Source: Psoroptes ovis (lineage: Eukaryota; Arthropoda; Arachnida; Sarcoptiformes; Psoroptidae). From it: a stretch of 64,000 nt of DNA. The position numbers were made by a program, and so were the translations under genes. Location: positions 496,001-560,000 of the forward strand of contig PQWQ01000013.1 in NCBI GenBank assembly GCA_002943765.1. The letters are read 5' to 3'. The notes under the pieces are model-generated. The model was not told where the DNA came from, made no database searches, and saw nothing but the letters and a program-made list of their open reading frames with translations. Shown in pieces: positions 37,197 to 49,157 of the stretch (its first letter is position 1; every line of letters starts with the position of its first letter).

Positions 37197-40100
37197 AAAA
37201 AATGATAATAATTGAAGTAAAAAATCTTAATAATAATAATAATAATTTCTTAATCCTCACAAAACACATCATCATTTATCATCATTAATAATGAATCATA
37301 TCGAACTTAAATTATTCTTTTATTAAAACTCATTTCAAATGAAATATTCGAAAAAGAATAATAATAATAATAAATGTTATACAACTAAAGTGATGATTTT
37401 ATTTATTTATGAATTTAATGTTATTTTTCTTTTCTTTTTTGAATCGTATTAAATTTTAAAACATACATTCGAAACATTTGAAAAAATGTTTGAATATAAA
37501 TTAAATTTGATTATAATATTGAACATCGGTTTCTGAAACAATGTAAACGTAATAATGAAAAAAACCCTGATGCAAAAAAAACCCTAAAAACATTTATTAT
37601 TTAAATAATTTATAATATAATTCATATCACAACTCGGAACAATTGTTGTATTATTATCATAATAATAACAATAATAAAAAATGATACAATGGTTTCTTTT
37701 TTTTTTTTTTTTTGGTTAATCTATCGCTGGTTTCCTTTGAATTGAATGAAATAATAATAATAATAATGTTGATAATTCTCATTTCATTGTTATACAAATT
37801 TATATAAAATTTATTTTATTCTTTTGTTTGCCATTAAAAACAAATAAAAAAAGACAAAATAAAATGATAATTTTCAATACTAAATAATAATAATAATACG
37901 ATCAACGCGAAATACAGCAGCAGCAGCAGCTAAATGCCAAAAATACAAAAAAAAATAACCGAATTCCATTCCATTAACAAAAATAATAACATCAACAACA
38001 ACAAGAATCAAGAATAATAATAATAATGATGATTTTTTGTTTTGTTTTATATTTGTTTCAGATGTTTCAAATATATTAATACAAATAAATAAATGTGGAA
38101 TGAAATGAAAAAAAATACTCAGAGAAAAAAAATCAGATCAAATCAAATCAAATCAAAATGAAAAATATTTTACTTGTCTATTTGTTTTCAATGCCTCATT
38201 ATTTCAATATTATTTTTAGTTTTTTTTTTTCATTTTGCAATTGGTTTGTGTTGAGGACCCAGAAATTTTGGAATTGAAAATGAAAATTATAAGAAATGAA
38301 AAGGAAAGAAAAAATAATTGCAAATAATTGAAATTTTTTATTTCATTTCATTTCTTCTCATTTCTTTCACTTGGATTCTCATGTTGGCAACAAAAAAAAA
38401 AAAAAAATATTCAGTTATTATTGATAAGAATAATAATAATAAATATAAATACACGGCAACAGCAGCAGCAGATGTTTGATGTTTGTTAGTATTTGCTAAT
38501 GCTAATGTTTGATGTTTGATAATATTTGATTTATTTGAAAATAAATATACTGAATTAAATGATTGAATTGAAGTGAATGAATGAATTAAATGGTTGGATA
38601 TTTCTCATTTTTCTTTTGCAAACTTATTAAAAGATGAATACCAACCAACAAAGCAAAGAATGAATGGAAATGAAAATGAAATAAATCACAAAATGAAACA
38701 AAATCAGTAATAAGAAGCAAATGAATGATTTTAATTGAGAATAAATGACCAAAAGCAGTATTATGGCGACGGCTATAACAACAACAACATTAAACAAGCA
38801 AGCACCATGATGGAAGGAAAAATTAATATTTTTTTTCCTTACCAAAAATCATCAAAAATTGTTTAATATCATAATATATCACAAAATAATAATAATGGTA
38901 CTAATAATAAATCGGATTTAACAATGATCTTATGATTATTTTTTTGTTTTGTTTCAAATTCAAGTCATTATTTCAAATGAAGTACTTACCATACTTGAAA
39001 AATACACACCATTATTTTGACTGTGAGAATACCATGTCCATTACTTTTTTTCCTCTCCATGTTCATCCATGATTCCTACATTTGGCCATTGATTTGAATA
39101 TTAAAATATGCTTTTTATTATTTATTATTGAAATTCGATTCATTTTTTTCTTTTTTTAACATTTTGTTCAAAAAAAATATTAATTTACGATTAGTTATTG
39201 AATTAATAATGACAAATTTTTTTCATTCATTTATTGAATGTATAAATTACAATTTATACAAGAAAAAAGGAATTTTAACTTTTTGACAAATGACAATCCG
39301 TAATTGATTTTGTTCCATTTTGATTTTTTTTTTTTGGATTCGAGCAACAACATTGATAATTCATTTGCGCAAACGAAAAAAAATGGAGAATTTATCCCAC
39401 TTTTTTCATTGATAATTTGAAATATTTCAAATATTTGATCATTTTGTGTGTTTTATAATCATTAGTTGCTGGTGTAAGTGCATTCAAGCTTATGAGTTAT
39501 TTTTCTCATAAGCTTGAATAATTTTGCAACCAATAATGTCAAACTTTGTATTTAAAAAAATATTATATTTAGATTTGAAGATAAATGATTTATTATCTTC
39601 AAATTATCATCATTTTTGTACAAATATTTTGGTAAATTGGATTAATTTAGATTTATATGCGCAAAAACAAAACAAACGAACAAAACATTTGGATTAGATT
39701 CAAAAATAGAACAAAATGAAATTTGTCCTGGAATGGAGTGTTTTGTAATCATCATAATCATTATTCGATTATTGATAAACAAAGTCGATAAAAAAACAAA
39801 GATAATTTTGTTTAGGATTATGCGATCGATGCAATCAATATTATATTTACTATCATAACATATGTTTTGATCGATTCAATGTGTTTTTGCATTCGTTTTT
39901 TCAATTTACTCGAATTTATTTGTGTTAATCAATTATACAATTGTACAATAAGGCTATGAGAAAATTTCCGCAAAATATTCGTCAATTTTCCAGACAGTTG
40001 TCAACAAATCATTTCCGAAACAATTTAATTTAACATCAGTATACAATCCTTGAATCATATATTGAACAGTGCAATACAATTTTTATCGATTGTTTATTGT

Positions 40101-40331
40101 TTATAAATAATTATAATCGGTTCATCGAGTGCATTTTTAGGCATGATTGAACTGATTAATAATAATCGTAATGCATTTGTCATAATAATAATAATGGTTG
40201 GCTTTTTTGGCATAGTATTTTACCATTGTAATATGAAATAATATTTCAAAATTTGGCATTTAATTAATATGTTGAGACAAAAAGAACATGTCATCAAAAA
40301 GATTCAAAACAAAAACAATCAATGATTTCAG
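37197..40331. other. Intergenic, AT-rich, one strong hairpin
   Basis: 3' UTR of the receptor, then about 3 kb of AAT-rich sequence, CAG runs near 37,915-37,928 and 38,459-38,471, and a perfect 15-bp hairpin at 39482-39519. No gene seen. Confidence 0.5.
39482..39519. repeat. Perfect 15-bp inverted repeat (hairpin)
   Basis: Arms ATTCAAGCTTATGAG and its exact complement enclose an 8-nt T-rich loop. Beyond an asymmetric internal loop, further pairing (AGTTGC with GCAAC) extends the fold to about 80 nt. It contains HindIII-type AAGCTT in each arm. Could be a structured RNA, a small element end, or chance. Confidence 0.6.
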
Positions 40332-41680
40332 AACAATAACAATTTTGACGATGATTTGAATATTAATGATGCTAATAATCATAATTAAAATGTGATCAAT
40401 GAAAGCGATAATGAAGATCGAATCGATCATTCAATAGCTATAAATGATGACAATATATCATTCGCAAAGGCACAATAGCTATTGTTTATTTTCATAGAGA
40501 AATTTTATTTGAATAATAATGAAAATTATGATCATAATAATAATGGTAATGATAATGATAATAATACTATGCTTTCATATCGATATATTAATGGGTAAAT
40601 ATGCAAATGATTTTTCTACTAAAAATTCGTTATTATTGGTAAGTAGAGCTTTCATCATAGATGGTTTAATGTTATTATAATATTTTTTTTCTTCGAATGA
40701 ATTTCCGTAAAAAATATCCATATCTAATATGAATAATTAAAGTCATATTAATAATAATTTTCTTGAAAATTTTCCTATAATTTTTGCTTTTAAATTATTT
40801 ATGCAATGATTTAACTAGATAAACATTCTACTTAATTCATGATGATGATTATTAATGTAAAAGCCTATCATTGCTATTAGTGCAATGTTAACGCTTAGTA
40901 CATTCATTTCATCAACTTTAATAAGTTATTTCCAATCTTTAAAAGTATTTTTTGTTTGTTTCTTTGTGTGTTAGTTTCTTTTTTTATTTGCACAATCGCC
41001 ATAATTAATTCATAAATTGTGGAATTCATTTTTTCATTTCAATCATAGATCATTAAAAATCGATATAAAAATTGAGCCAGATCCAAATTGGTCCACTAAA
41101 TACTTGAACATAATTGATACCAGTATTTCATTTTGGTCCATTTTCATACAATTATCGATGATACGATTGATGATTATGTTATTACAAAATCTGATCATAT
41201 GAATCATTTTATATCAATAAATAATTGTAATAATGAGACGATAGGTTTAAAATATGATTGATATAATGTAATTTTGAAAAATGTATTGTAATATGAATAA
41301 ACTTGATCTAAATGGGCCATCATAACAAAAGAATCTTGGAATTCATTACCATGTCTATATCCATTCTCTATTCTATTCAATATTTTGATTGCACCAATAG
41401 TTGATTATTTGCTAAATTATTGGTCACTTTTTCAATTCATTGATACTATTGAACAAATCGTTATTTGATTGAATTTTTTTCTCAAATAGGTAAAGTGAGA
41501 GATTTATTCACAGGAAGAGATTTAATGGAGTAGATGATTTGATAAGAAAATACATGAATATTTTTGCGAAATATTCGTATAGATATTATCACATACGACA
41601 TTGCCTATGATGTTATTTTATTGTTTTCATTCATCTGTTTAATTCATTATATGGAAATATGCTTATGAAAAAGATGGACA
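40332..41680 (+). pseudogene. Probable decayed multi-exon gene, family unknown
   Basis: A chain of exon-like pieces keeps reading with a few breaks. After a TTTCAG acceptor, an Asp/Asn-rich piece runs from 40332 with in-frame stops at 40386 (TAA) and 40476 (TAG), passes ISFAKAQ and LLFIFIEKFYLNNN, and at about 40593 needs a one-base shift to continue as GKYANDFSTKNSLLL up to a perfect GTAAGT donor at 40639. A second piece after the acceptor at 41048 gives KIEPDPNWSTKYLNIIDTS and a hydrophobic helix. A third near 41307-41469 gives KWAIITKESWNSLPCLYP and another helix, followed by GKVRDLFTGRDLME and a stop. Both CAA/CAG-to-stop changes and the shift suggest decay of a membrane-protein gene. The protein family was not recognised. 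Confidence 0.35.
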
Positions 41681-41786
41681 ATCATTTTGGGATAATTAAT
41701 TTCCTAATATTCTATCTTTCTTATTATTTGAAATAAATTAACATTAATTATAATTGATATTTAGATATTTATTATCACAAACATTA

Positions 41787-43069
41787 TCATTTTGATTTTT
41801 GGGATGTGAATGGTGGTGAAAGGAAAACAAAATTCATTGGTACTAATGATTGTGGCTGAAACAATGCTGCTGGATTCGGCAAATTAAATAAATTGCTTAA
41901 TTGCTCAATAATCGGTCTGTTGGCTGTTATTGATGCTAAATCGAGTGGACCGAGTGGTTTATCAATTTTGATTGGTTTTTTGGTTGGATCAGTCAACGAA
42001 GTTATCGCTGGATTGGTTGAAACAAGTGGTTTGACGATTTCGGAAACTTTTGCAGGATTGGCTTGAATAGCTGGTTTTACTACTGGATCAGCAATCACAG
42101 TTTCAGTTGGAGCACTAACGATTGGTTTGACTGTAGTAGCAGCTGTTGCTATGGGTTTTTCAAGAACCGGTTCAACTGCAGCAGATACCGCAGATACTGC
42201 AGAAACTGATGGACTCGGAACGGCTGGTTTGATTTGTGGATCGACCACTCCTGGTTTTTCTTGAGGAATTGCTTCAGTGACAGGCGTTGAAGCGACTGAT
42301 TCAGCAAGTGTCGATATTGGTGCAGGGGAAACAACTTTGACTGCGGATTCTACTGGATCTGCTGGTTTGGGTGTTGTGGCAACTACTACAACAGGTTTCG
42401 TACCAACTGATGGATCTGAGACTCCTGGTTCAGAAGATGCGACAGCCTCTCCATTGACTGAAGTTACCGAAGTTGAAACTGGCTCGGTTACTGAAGGCGT
42501 TGGAACAGAAGTTGTTGATTCAACAACTTGCGAAACAACTGCTGGAGCTGGTGTTACAGGGACGATTTGTTCAACTTGCTCAGCCGGTTTTGCTTCTGAA
42601 GCAGGTGTTTGATTTTGAACAACTGTATCAATTGGCTCTATTATAGAGGAAACATCAGGGGATTGTGTCGATCCAGTTTCAGCGGTAGCAGATGGAGCAT
42701 CTGTTGAGACTGCTGCTGATTCAGCGACCTCAGAAACCGGAACATCTTGTCGTGCTAATGATGAAACTAATGATGATTCGTCCGGAACAAGTTGTTTAAT
42801 TATAATCGGATTAATAATTGGCGATGGTGATGGAACATTTGCTCGAAACACTGGCACAATGATTGCAGAAATAGGAGTTAACGTAGCAGTTGTAACTGGA
42901 GAAATGATGATCGGAAAACATTGTATCAATATGATGGCATCTAAACCTATTAGCATTAACACTGTGAAAAAATTTTTGCGAAAAAATAAAAAATAACCGA
43001 ATCAAATCAAAAATAAAACAAAATCAAGAATTATTTACCTGATAGTGTTAGATAGAGCTTAAATTTCAT
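41787..43069 (-). CDS. Secreted Pro/Val/Ser/Thr/Ala-rich protein
   Basis: Two exons, 43069-43039 and 42961-41787, 401 residues. The first exon encodes only the start of the signal peptide (MKFKLYLTLS, completed as VLMLIGLDAIILIQC). The mature protein is built of loose repeats rich in P, V, S, T, A and E, with recurring units such as KPxVxxP, VESxxSxP and STPV, and has almost no Cys or aromatic residues until the C-terminal end (LFNLPNPAALFQPQSL, FVFLSPPF). This composition suits an extracellular structural or mucin-like, O-glycosylated protein (cuticle, salivary or gut lining), which is inference. Its coding sequence is clearly less AT-rich than the surroundings. A long open frame on the opposite strand is a by-product of that composition. 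Confidence 0.8.
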
Positions 43070-44366
43070 TTTTAAATCCAAAATTTTTCATAAATCCACA
43101 AAAGTTAAGCAAAGAAAACAAATGAAAAGAAAAAAAATAATGTCCAGCTTTGAAATCACCTTTTATATATGAAATTAAATCAAATTATGTATATGAAATA
43201 CGTAAAACTCGAATAAAATTGTTAATTTTTTTAATTTATATTTATTACATTTTTACATGACTTTTTTATGATCAAACAAATTAATGAATAAATGAATAAT
43301 AATAATTAAAATAATAATCAATCAATCTGAATCAATATCAATATTGAAATCAAAATGAAAAAAAATTAAGCGAAAATTATTTAATTAAATTAGAAAGAAT
43401 TTGTTCAATTATAAAAAAAATTGTAATAATTGATTCAATTCATAATTAAATTATTCGGCAATTTTAAATTTTAAACTCAAAATCAACAACACAACATCAA
43501 CATCGATATTAACAACAGCGAAACATCCATCTTCAAAAAAAAAAAAAAAAAAAAAAAATGATAATCAAAAAATAAAAATAAATCTTCATTTATTAATCAA
43601 TGAAAAAAAAAATGAAATAAAATGAATTTTTGTCTTGTTTTGGTGCCATTTTTGACACCAGAACAATCATAATAATGATCATCATCATCATCATCATCAT
43701 AATCATTATATTTTATAATAATTCAACAAATGGACATTTAAAGATTTTAATTATAAATGGAATTATATTTAGAAAATAAAAAATTGAAAATTCTAACAAT
43801 TAAACACAAATATAAAGAAACAATTATGGAAAAATAGAAATGGAAAACATTAGTTTTTTTATGATGATCTCTATATTTTGTGGATTATATGGAAAAATAT
43901 TTTTTTTTTTTTTGTTTTTGTTTTGTTGAATACATTTCAAATAGTTTTAAAATATATAAAATAAAATAGAATAAAATAAATTGGTGGGCATTGTTTTGAT
44001 AATGCATTGAAGACAGAAAAAATAAAAAATAAAAATGTCAAATAAACATTGTTCCTCATCAGAAAAAATATAAAATTTGAAAAATAAAAATAAATTGAAT
44101 TTTTGATATTAATGATATTATTAAAGGAATGATATTTGTTGTTTACTTTCATAAATCATATTTCAATATTTTGATTTAGTAACGAAATATTTCGTTTTTT
44201 CGGCATTGATTTAAATTGATTGATCTTACAAAAGTGATAAGGTGGGCAAATATTTTAAAAATTTTTTTAAATATTTGTTTTCAAATGATGTTTTTGATTT
44301 TTTTTTCTCTTTTTTGTTTTTGGTCAATTTTGGTTAAATTTATTTTTAAATTTTTTTCCGTTGCCT
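43070..44366. other. Intergenic, AT-rich, poly-A run
   Basis: Holds the promoter side of the minus-strand secreted gene and the 3' side of TRAM. A 24-nt A run at 43535-43558 and an ATC run near 43,678-43,700 are present. No gene seen. Confidence 0.5.
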
Positions 44367-45757
44367 TTATTTAGTCTTTAATTTTCCAGATTTTGGTGAA
44401 TGTATTTTTTGTGATGAATTATTGTTCACCGCTGAATTCGTTGTCGTCGTTGCTGTTTGTTGTTGATCAACTTCAGGTAAATCATTTATATCCGAATCAT
44501 ATGTTTTTGGCAGACGTTGTTGCTGTTGCTGTAATGCATTCTTTTTACGTCTTGCTATTTCAGCTGCACGTTCACGTAAACGTTGCAAATGGAATGTAAC
44601 AAAATTCAACATCATCCATGCTTGGAGGAAACCAATTGTTGTTAAACAAAATAGACTAACAAATTAACAGAATGAAATTTCATAAATTTAAATTTGAAAT
44701 ATTCATTAAAACAAATTTACCGAATTAATGGTGTGTTGAAATTTCCTGTTGAAAAATCGATAGATGATGTTGATGTGGCCGCAAAACCATACCAAAATGT
44801 TAATACCGAAAGACTGATTGATAAGAAGCGTACTAATACAAATATAACGTTCCAAATCTTGAAAATGTAACCATATAGCTTTAATTTATTAGAGAATTCT
44901 AATAAACGTGATAAATGGAATAATGATTCGGACAAATAATGTATTAATGAAAGGCATAATGCAATACGTGTAAAGTTCATATAATAAGATGCCGCAAAGA
45001 AAAATAGATATAATAATGAATAACTGGAACGATTAAATAATTCATCACGTTTAACTTTTTGAAAATAAAGCTCAGGAAATGAATGCAACCAATAGGCAAT
45101 TTGCACAATGAAATAATATTTAGTTATATATGGCATTTCAACATGTCTTTCTGGATAATCAGACCAAAGACGTTGTAATGATAAGATAAAACCTTCACGA
45201 CGTAATATTTCACCTGCCCATAATATTGATAATAGATAAAATACAAGTAATTGTCCACTTTCATTGAATTTCGAGTGTTTCGTTTTTGATAGATGCAATT
45301 TTCGATTTATTTTCTATTTTTAAGAATTTTTTAAAAGAATGAAAAAGTACAATTTTAATTGGATTCTTCCTAAGGCTTAAAAAATAACTTACATCGATCA
45401 CATAATCTTGGACAACAGCATGTATTACTATACTGATAAGAAAGTAGAAAAATATAACACAAAAATCTTTAGGTCCACTCGAATATAATGCCATAGGGTT
45501 GCCAAATACTATTGTAAAAAAAAATTCAAAATATCATTAATATTAAGATTGAATATCATAAAATCAAACATACCTTCAGTTGTATTATGTTGTAATGCAA
45601 CAAAATTGGCAGCATATTGTGATGTAGCTTGAAATAATAATGATACAACGATTACCATAGCAAAACAGGAAATAATATCAGCATGATTTTGTATGAAAAA
45701 TTCATGCGATAAGATTGGTGGTGATTTTATCGTACCGGTACGACGTTTAATTGCCAT
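44367..45757 (-). CDS. TRAM: Translocating chain-associated membrane protein (TRAM)
   Basis: Four exons: 45757-45574, 45508-45393, 45313-44721 and 44655-44367, giving 393 residues; introns of 65-79 nt, all GT-AG and phase-consistent. TRAM is a multi-spanning ER membrane protein next to the Sec61 channel that helps nascent chains enter the ER membrane. The N-terminus (KSPPILSHEFFIQNHADII) and the join KINRKLHLSKTKHSKFNESGQL match animal TRAM1/2 almost residue for residue. The TLC domain covers about residues 110-330, including AYWLHSFPELYFQK and LSESLFHLSRLLEFSNK. SIDFSTGNFNTPLIR and HLQRLRERA mark the end of the domain. The tail is Lys/Gln-rich and cytosolic, as in the family. Length compares with 370-374 in vertebrates. 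Confidence 0.95.
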
Positions 45758-47598
45758 TGTTTAAAATTATGAATATATTACGATTGTTGATTCTTGAACT
45801 AATTATTAATTCTAATTAATATTTATCTAATTGGTTGCTGAATAATTGTTGGTTGCACTTTGTTGAATAATTATTATCAATACAAAATAGTTTATTGTGA
45901 ATATCGATCAATAGTTGAAATGAACATTTGAATTATATTTTGTTGTTGTTGTTACTGTAATGAATAATTCCATATGAATACTAATTAAAGAATCACCGAG
46001 ATAAAGTCAAAACATCAACCGATACGAAAATATTAGATAATTAGCAAAAAAGCGGGTAGAAATATGATTTAAATTATTCAATTATACTTTCTTTTCACAT
46101 AGAAAATTTAACAATTTACATTTGTAAATTTTTTCTAAAGAAATTAACTGAAAAAATCCCAGAATTTTGTTGACGTGTATCGTCGTCGTCGTCGTCGTCG
46201 GTTGGTTGATCTTTGTAGCCGCTTTTGTTGCTGCTGTTGTTTTTGTTGTTATTTTAGTTTATTTCAATTCAATTTACTTCCATAATTTCTATTTCTTTCC
46301 TTTCTTTTTCTCTTCTTTTTTTCACTAAAAATACATACACATTCATTCATTTATTACAATTTTCAATTCAAATATCATATACAAGCATATTACATATATG
46401 CGAAATAATAATAATAACAACAAAAAAAAGGAAAACTTGATGATAATTTGAGTTTTTTGTTTTTTTTTCACAAATAAATAAATATGATAGTGGCTGTTGT
46501 TTTGGTTTTATTTTATTTTTTCAATAATTTTGAGCAGTCTCATTTGGTCAATACACATACAAAACATGCATATATCCGCTTTAAAAAAAACATCTTTTTG
46601 AATCTTGAGATATTAATATGCATGCATCAAATCAATGTTTCTACTATGAAAAATACAAAATTAAATTTTCTATTCCGATGATCATTTAGATTATTTTGGA
46701 CAAGTTTTTCCACGAAAGAAGAAAATTTTTCTCATTCTTCAGTAAAAAAAGATTATAGTTTGATGATGATGATGATCAGTTCCTCGAAATAATTTCATAT
46801 TTTTGATGAATGAACAAAAAATGTAACGATAAATGAAATGATTTTGATCGTTATAATCATTAATCCAAATCTAATTTTGCTCACTTTTTGCCAAATCATT
46901 TAATTGATTTATTTTTGCTTACTTTCTATTGTCGATAGTAAATCGACAAACCAAATTGAACCAATTGATAATTTTACATTTTCCTTTTGATTGATGAGAA
47001 AAATGAAAAATTGCAAAATTTGGATTTGAGAAATGATGGAAAAAAGTAAACAATTTAAAGTAAATAAATAAAAAAGAAATAATTGGTGATAAACATGGTA
47101 TTTGAATATTTAATGTGTTATTTGGTTTGCTCATGATTTTCAGTTTTATTTATTTATTTTAATCTAAATCTGTAAACACATTCTCGCCCAAAATTGAATC
47201 AAATCAATTGATAATCCTTTAATTTTTTCATTTTCCAATTTAAGAAATTCTTTAAAGTTTGAATAACTTCGCTGCCAGATGGCGCCACATTTGTGATTTT
47301 TCATAAATCTTAAAGCAAAGCAAAATAGAAATAAAAAAATCGATGATGAAATCGCTTTGACTATTTGAACATTTTTGAATTTTTTGCTTTTGAAAGTGGG
47401 TAAGGTCACAATGGAATTTTTTCCTATGAAGTCATGTTCTCTCACTAAAATGCAGCGAATGCTGCTCGCATGGCTTGCATTGTGGCCACACAGCTGTTTG
47501 TTTGCATTGCATCATATCTATTTTCTTGTTTTCTTCAGACAATGTTTTTGCATTTTCCATTGATTTGATTTGGCTTTGTTGAAATTGTTTGATCGAAA
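45758..47598. other. Divergent intergenic region between TRAM and RRM2
   Basis: Contains a CGT trinucleotide run at 46181-46201, CTG-type triplets just after, and otherwise AT-rich sequence. The TRAM promoter should lie close to 45,760-45,950. Short open frames on both strands at 47,160-47,560 look like shadows of slightly higher GC content. Confidence 0.5.
46181..46201. repeat. (CGT)n microsatellite
   Basis: Seven tandem CGT units, unusual here because most simple repeats in the window are A/T only. Confidence 0.9.
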
Positions 47599-47607
47599 TT
47601 TGGCGCG
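47599..47607 (+). promoter_or_regulatory. E2F-like site upstream of RRM2
   Basis: TTTGGCGCG fits the E2F/DP consensus TTTSSCGC. It lies about 155 bp before the proposed transcription start of a gene that is S-phase regulated in animals. Confidence 0.55.
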
Positions 47608-47671
47608 TTTTTTTTCACTCGTTGAATTTACAATACATATTAATGTAAAGAAATGACTGAAATTTGTAAAA

Positions 47672-47683
47672 TTTGGCGCTAAA
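47672..47683 (+). promoter_or_regulatory. Second E2F-like site upstream of RRM2
   Basis: TTTGGCGCTAAA, about 80 bp before the proposed start. Two GC-rich matches within 85 bp in such AT-rich DNA are unlikely by chance. Confidence 0.55.
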
Positions 47684-47726
47684 AATTCATTTAGGCGGCC
47701 CAACTTTTTTTTGTTTATCGTTAGCA

Positions 47727-47756
47727 TATATAAATCGAGGTATTTCAATTGTCAGT
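47727..47756 (+). promoter_or_regulatory. TATA box and initiator of RRM2
   Basis: TATATAAA at 47727-47734 and the arthropod initiator-like TCAGT at 47752-47756 are spaced so that A at 47754 would be +1, 25-27 bp from the TATA box. This predicts a 91-nt 5' UTR. Confidence 0.6.
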
Positions 47757-47844
47757 ATCATTTTCAACTTGTGTCACTCGTGAAATTCTAGTGAATTTTT
47801 TTTTTTTGAATCAAAACGAAATTTTATTTTTGACGAAAATAAAA

Positions 47845-48984
47845 ATGCCACCAGTTATTAATCGCCATACAACAACTGCAACATTAGCAGATGTAACCAA
47901 TTTGAATGATGAAAATTTTGAAAATAATTTCAATAATGTTCATAATGATGATGAAGAATCATTAAAATTATCAATAAAACATAGTGAAGAAAAAGTCTTG
48001 AAATCCAATAATAATGATGATGAACCATTATTACGTGAAAATCCTAATCGTTTTGTATTGTTTCCAATCCAATATCATGATATTTGGCAAATGTATAAAA
48101 AAGCTGAAGCATCATTTTGGACCGTTGAAGAAGTTGATCTTAGCCATGATCTTAATGATTGGAATAAATTGAATTCAAATGAAAAACATTTCATTTCACA
48201 TGTATTGGCATTTTTTGCTGCTAGTGATGGTATTGTAAATGAAAATCTAGCTGAACGTTTTGTACGTGATGTTCAAATACCTGAAGCAAGATGCTTTTAT
48301 GGTTTTCAAATAGCTATCGAAAATATTCATTCTGAAATGTATTCTTTATTGATCGATACATACATTTCTGACCGTAATGAACAAAATTTTCTATTCAATG
48401 CAATTCATAATTTACCGTGTGTCGAAAAAAAAGCTAAATGGGCCATCCGTTGGACACAAGACAATTCCGTAACATTTGCCGAACGTTTGATTGCATTTGC
48501 TGCGGTTGAAGGTATATTTTTTTCTGGTTCATTTGCATCAATTTTTTGGCTTAAAAAACGTGGTCTCATGCCTGGTCTTACATTCTCAAATGAATTAATC
48601 TCACGCGATGAAGGTTTACATTGTGATTTCGCTTGTTTATTATTTCATCATTTGAAAAAACGTCCATCATTTAAACGAATCGTTGAAATAATAACTGATG
48701 CTGTTAAAATTGAGCAAGAATTTTTAACTGATGCATTACCAGTATCATTGATTGGTATGAATGCCAAATTAATGTCACAATATATTGAATATTGTGCTGA
48801 TCGTTTATTGGTTGAATTGGATTGTGAAAAATATTATAAAACACCGAATCCATTTGATTTTATGGAACAAATATCATTGGAAGGTAAATCAAATTTTTTC
48901 GAAAAACGTGTTGCTGAATATCAAAAAAGTGGCGTAATGACACGTCCAGAAGATCAAATCTTTGTTACTGATGCTGATTTTTGA
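47845..48984 (+). CDS. RRM2: Ribonucleoside-diphosphate reductase small subunit (R2)
   Basis: 379 residues in one exon, beginning MPPVINRH. With R1 it makes deoxyribonucleotides from ribonucleotides; R2 holds the diiron-tyrosyl radical cofactor. By alignment to mouse R2 the iron ligands are D128, E159, H162, E222, E256 and H259, and the radical tyrosine is Y166 (ENIHSEMY). FAAVEGIFFSGSFASIFWLK and ISRDEGLHCDF are canonical. The C-terminus ends TDADF, the tail that docks on R1. The first 65 residues are acidic and N-rich and not conserved. The frame is open upstream, but the ATG at 47845 is the first ATG in the predicted transcript's frame. E2F-like sites, TATA and initiator lie upstream. It converges on the next gene with a 173-bp gap. 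Confidence 0.97.
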   Translation: MPPVINRHTTTATLADVTNLNDENFENNFNNVHNDDEESLKLSIKHSEEKVLKSNNNDDEPLLRENPNRFVLFPIQYHDIWQMYKKAEASFWTVEEVDLSHDLNDWNKLNSNEKHFISHVLAFFAASDGIVNENLAERFVRDVQIPEARCFYGFQIAIENIHSEMYSLLIDTYISDRNEQNFLFNAIHNLPCVEKKAKWAIRWTQDNSVTFAERLIAFAAVEGIFFSGSFASIFWLKKRGLMPGLTFSNELISRDEGLHCDFACLLFHHLKKRPSFKRIVEIITDAVKIEQEFLTDALPVSLIGMNAKLMSQYIEYCADRLLVELDCEKYYKTPNPFDFMEQISLEGKSNFFEKRVAEYQKSGVMTRPEDQIFVTDADF

Positions 48985-49157
48985 CAAAAACAGTTCTTTA
49001 CAAACGGAATTGAATTAAAATTAAACATAAAATGAATTTATTGATAAAAGATTCAATACAAAAATATCTACAATTTCCATTTTTCCTTCGTATCTATTGT
49101 ATATGTTTGACAAAAATTTTTTCAAATGTTTAGAGGTTATCATTAAATTAAAATTTT

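Noticed and set aside
42277..42612. 111-codon plus-strand frame opposite the P/V/S/T-rich gene
   Set aside because: It is the antisense of a repetitive coding region and has no start context or signal of its own.
47375..47563. Small hydrophobic frame upstream of RRM2
   Set aside because: No motif and no splice partner; it lies in the RRM2 promoter region.
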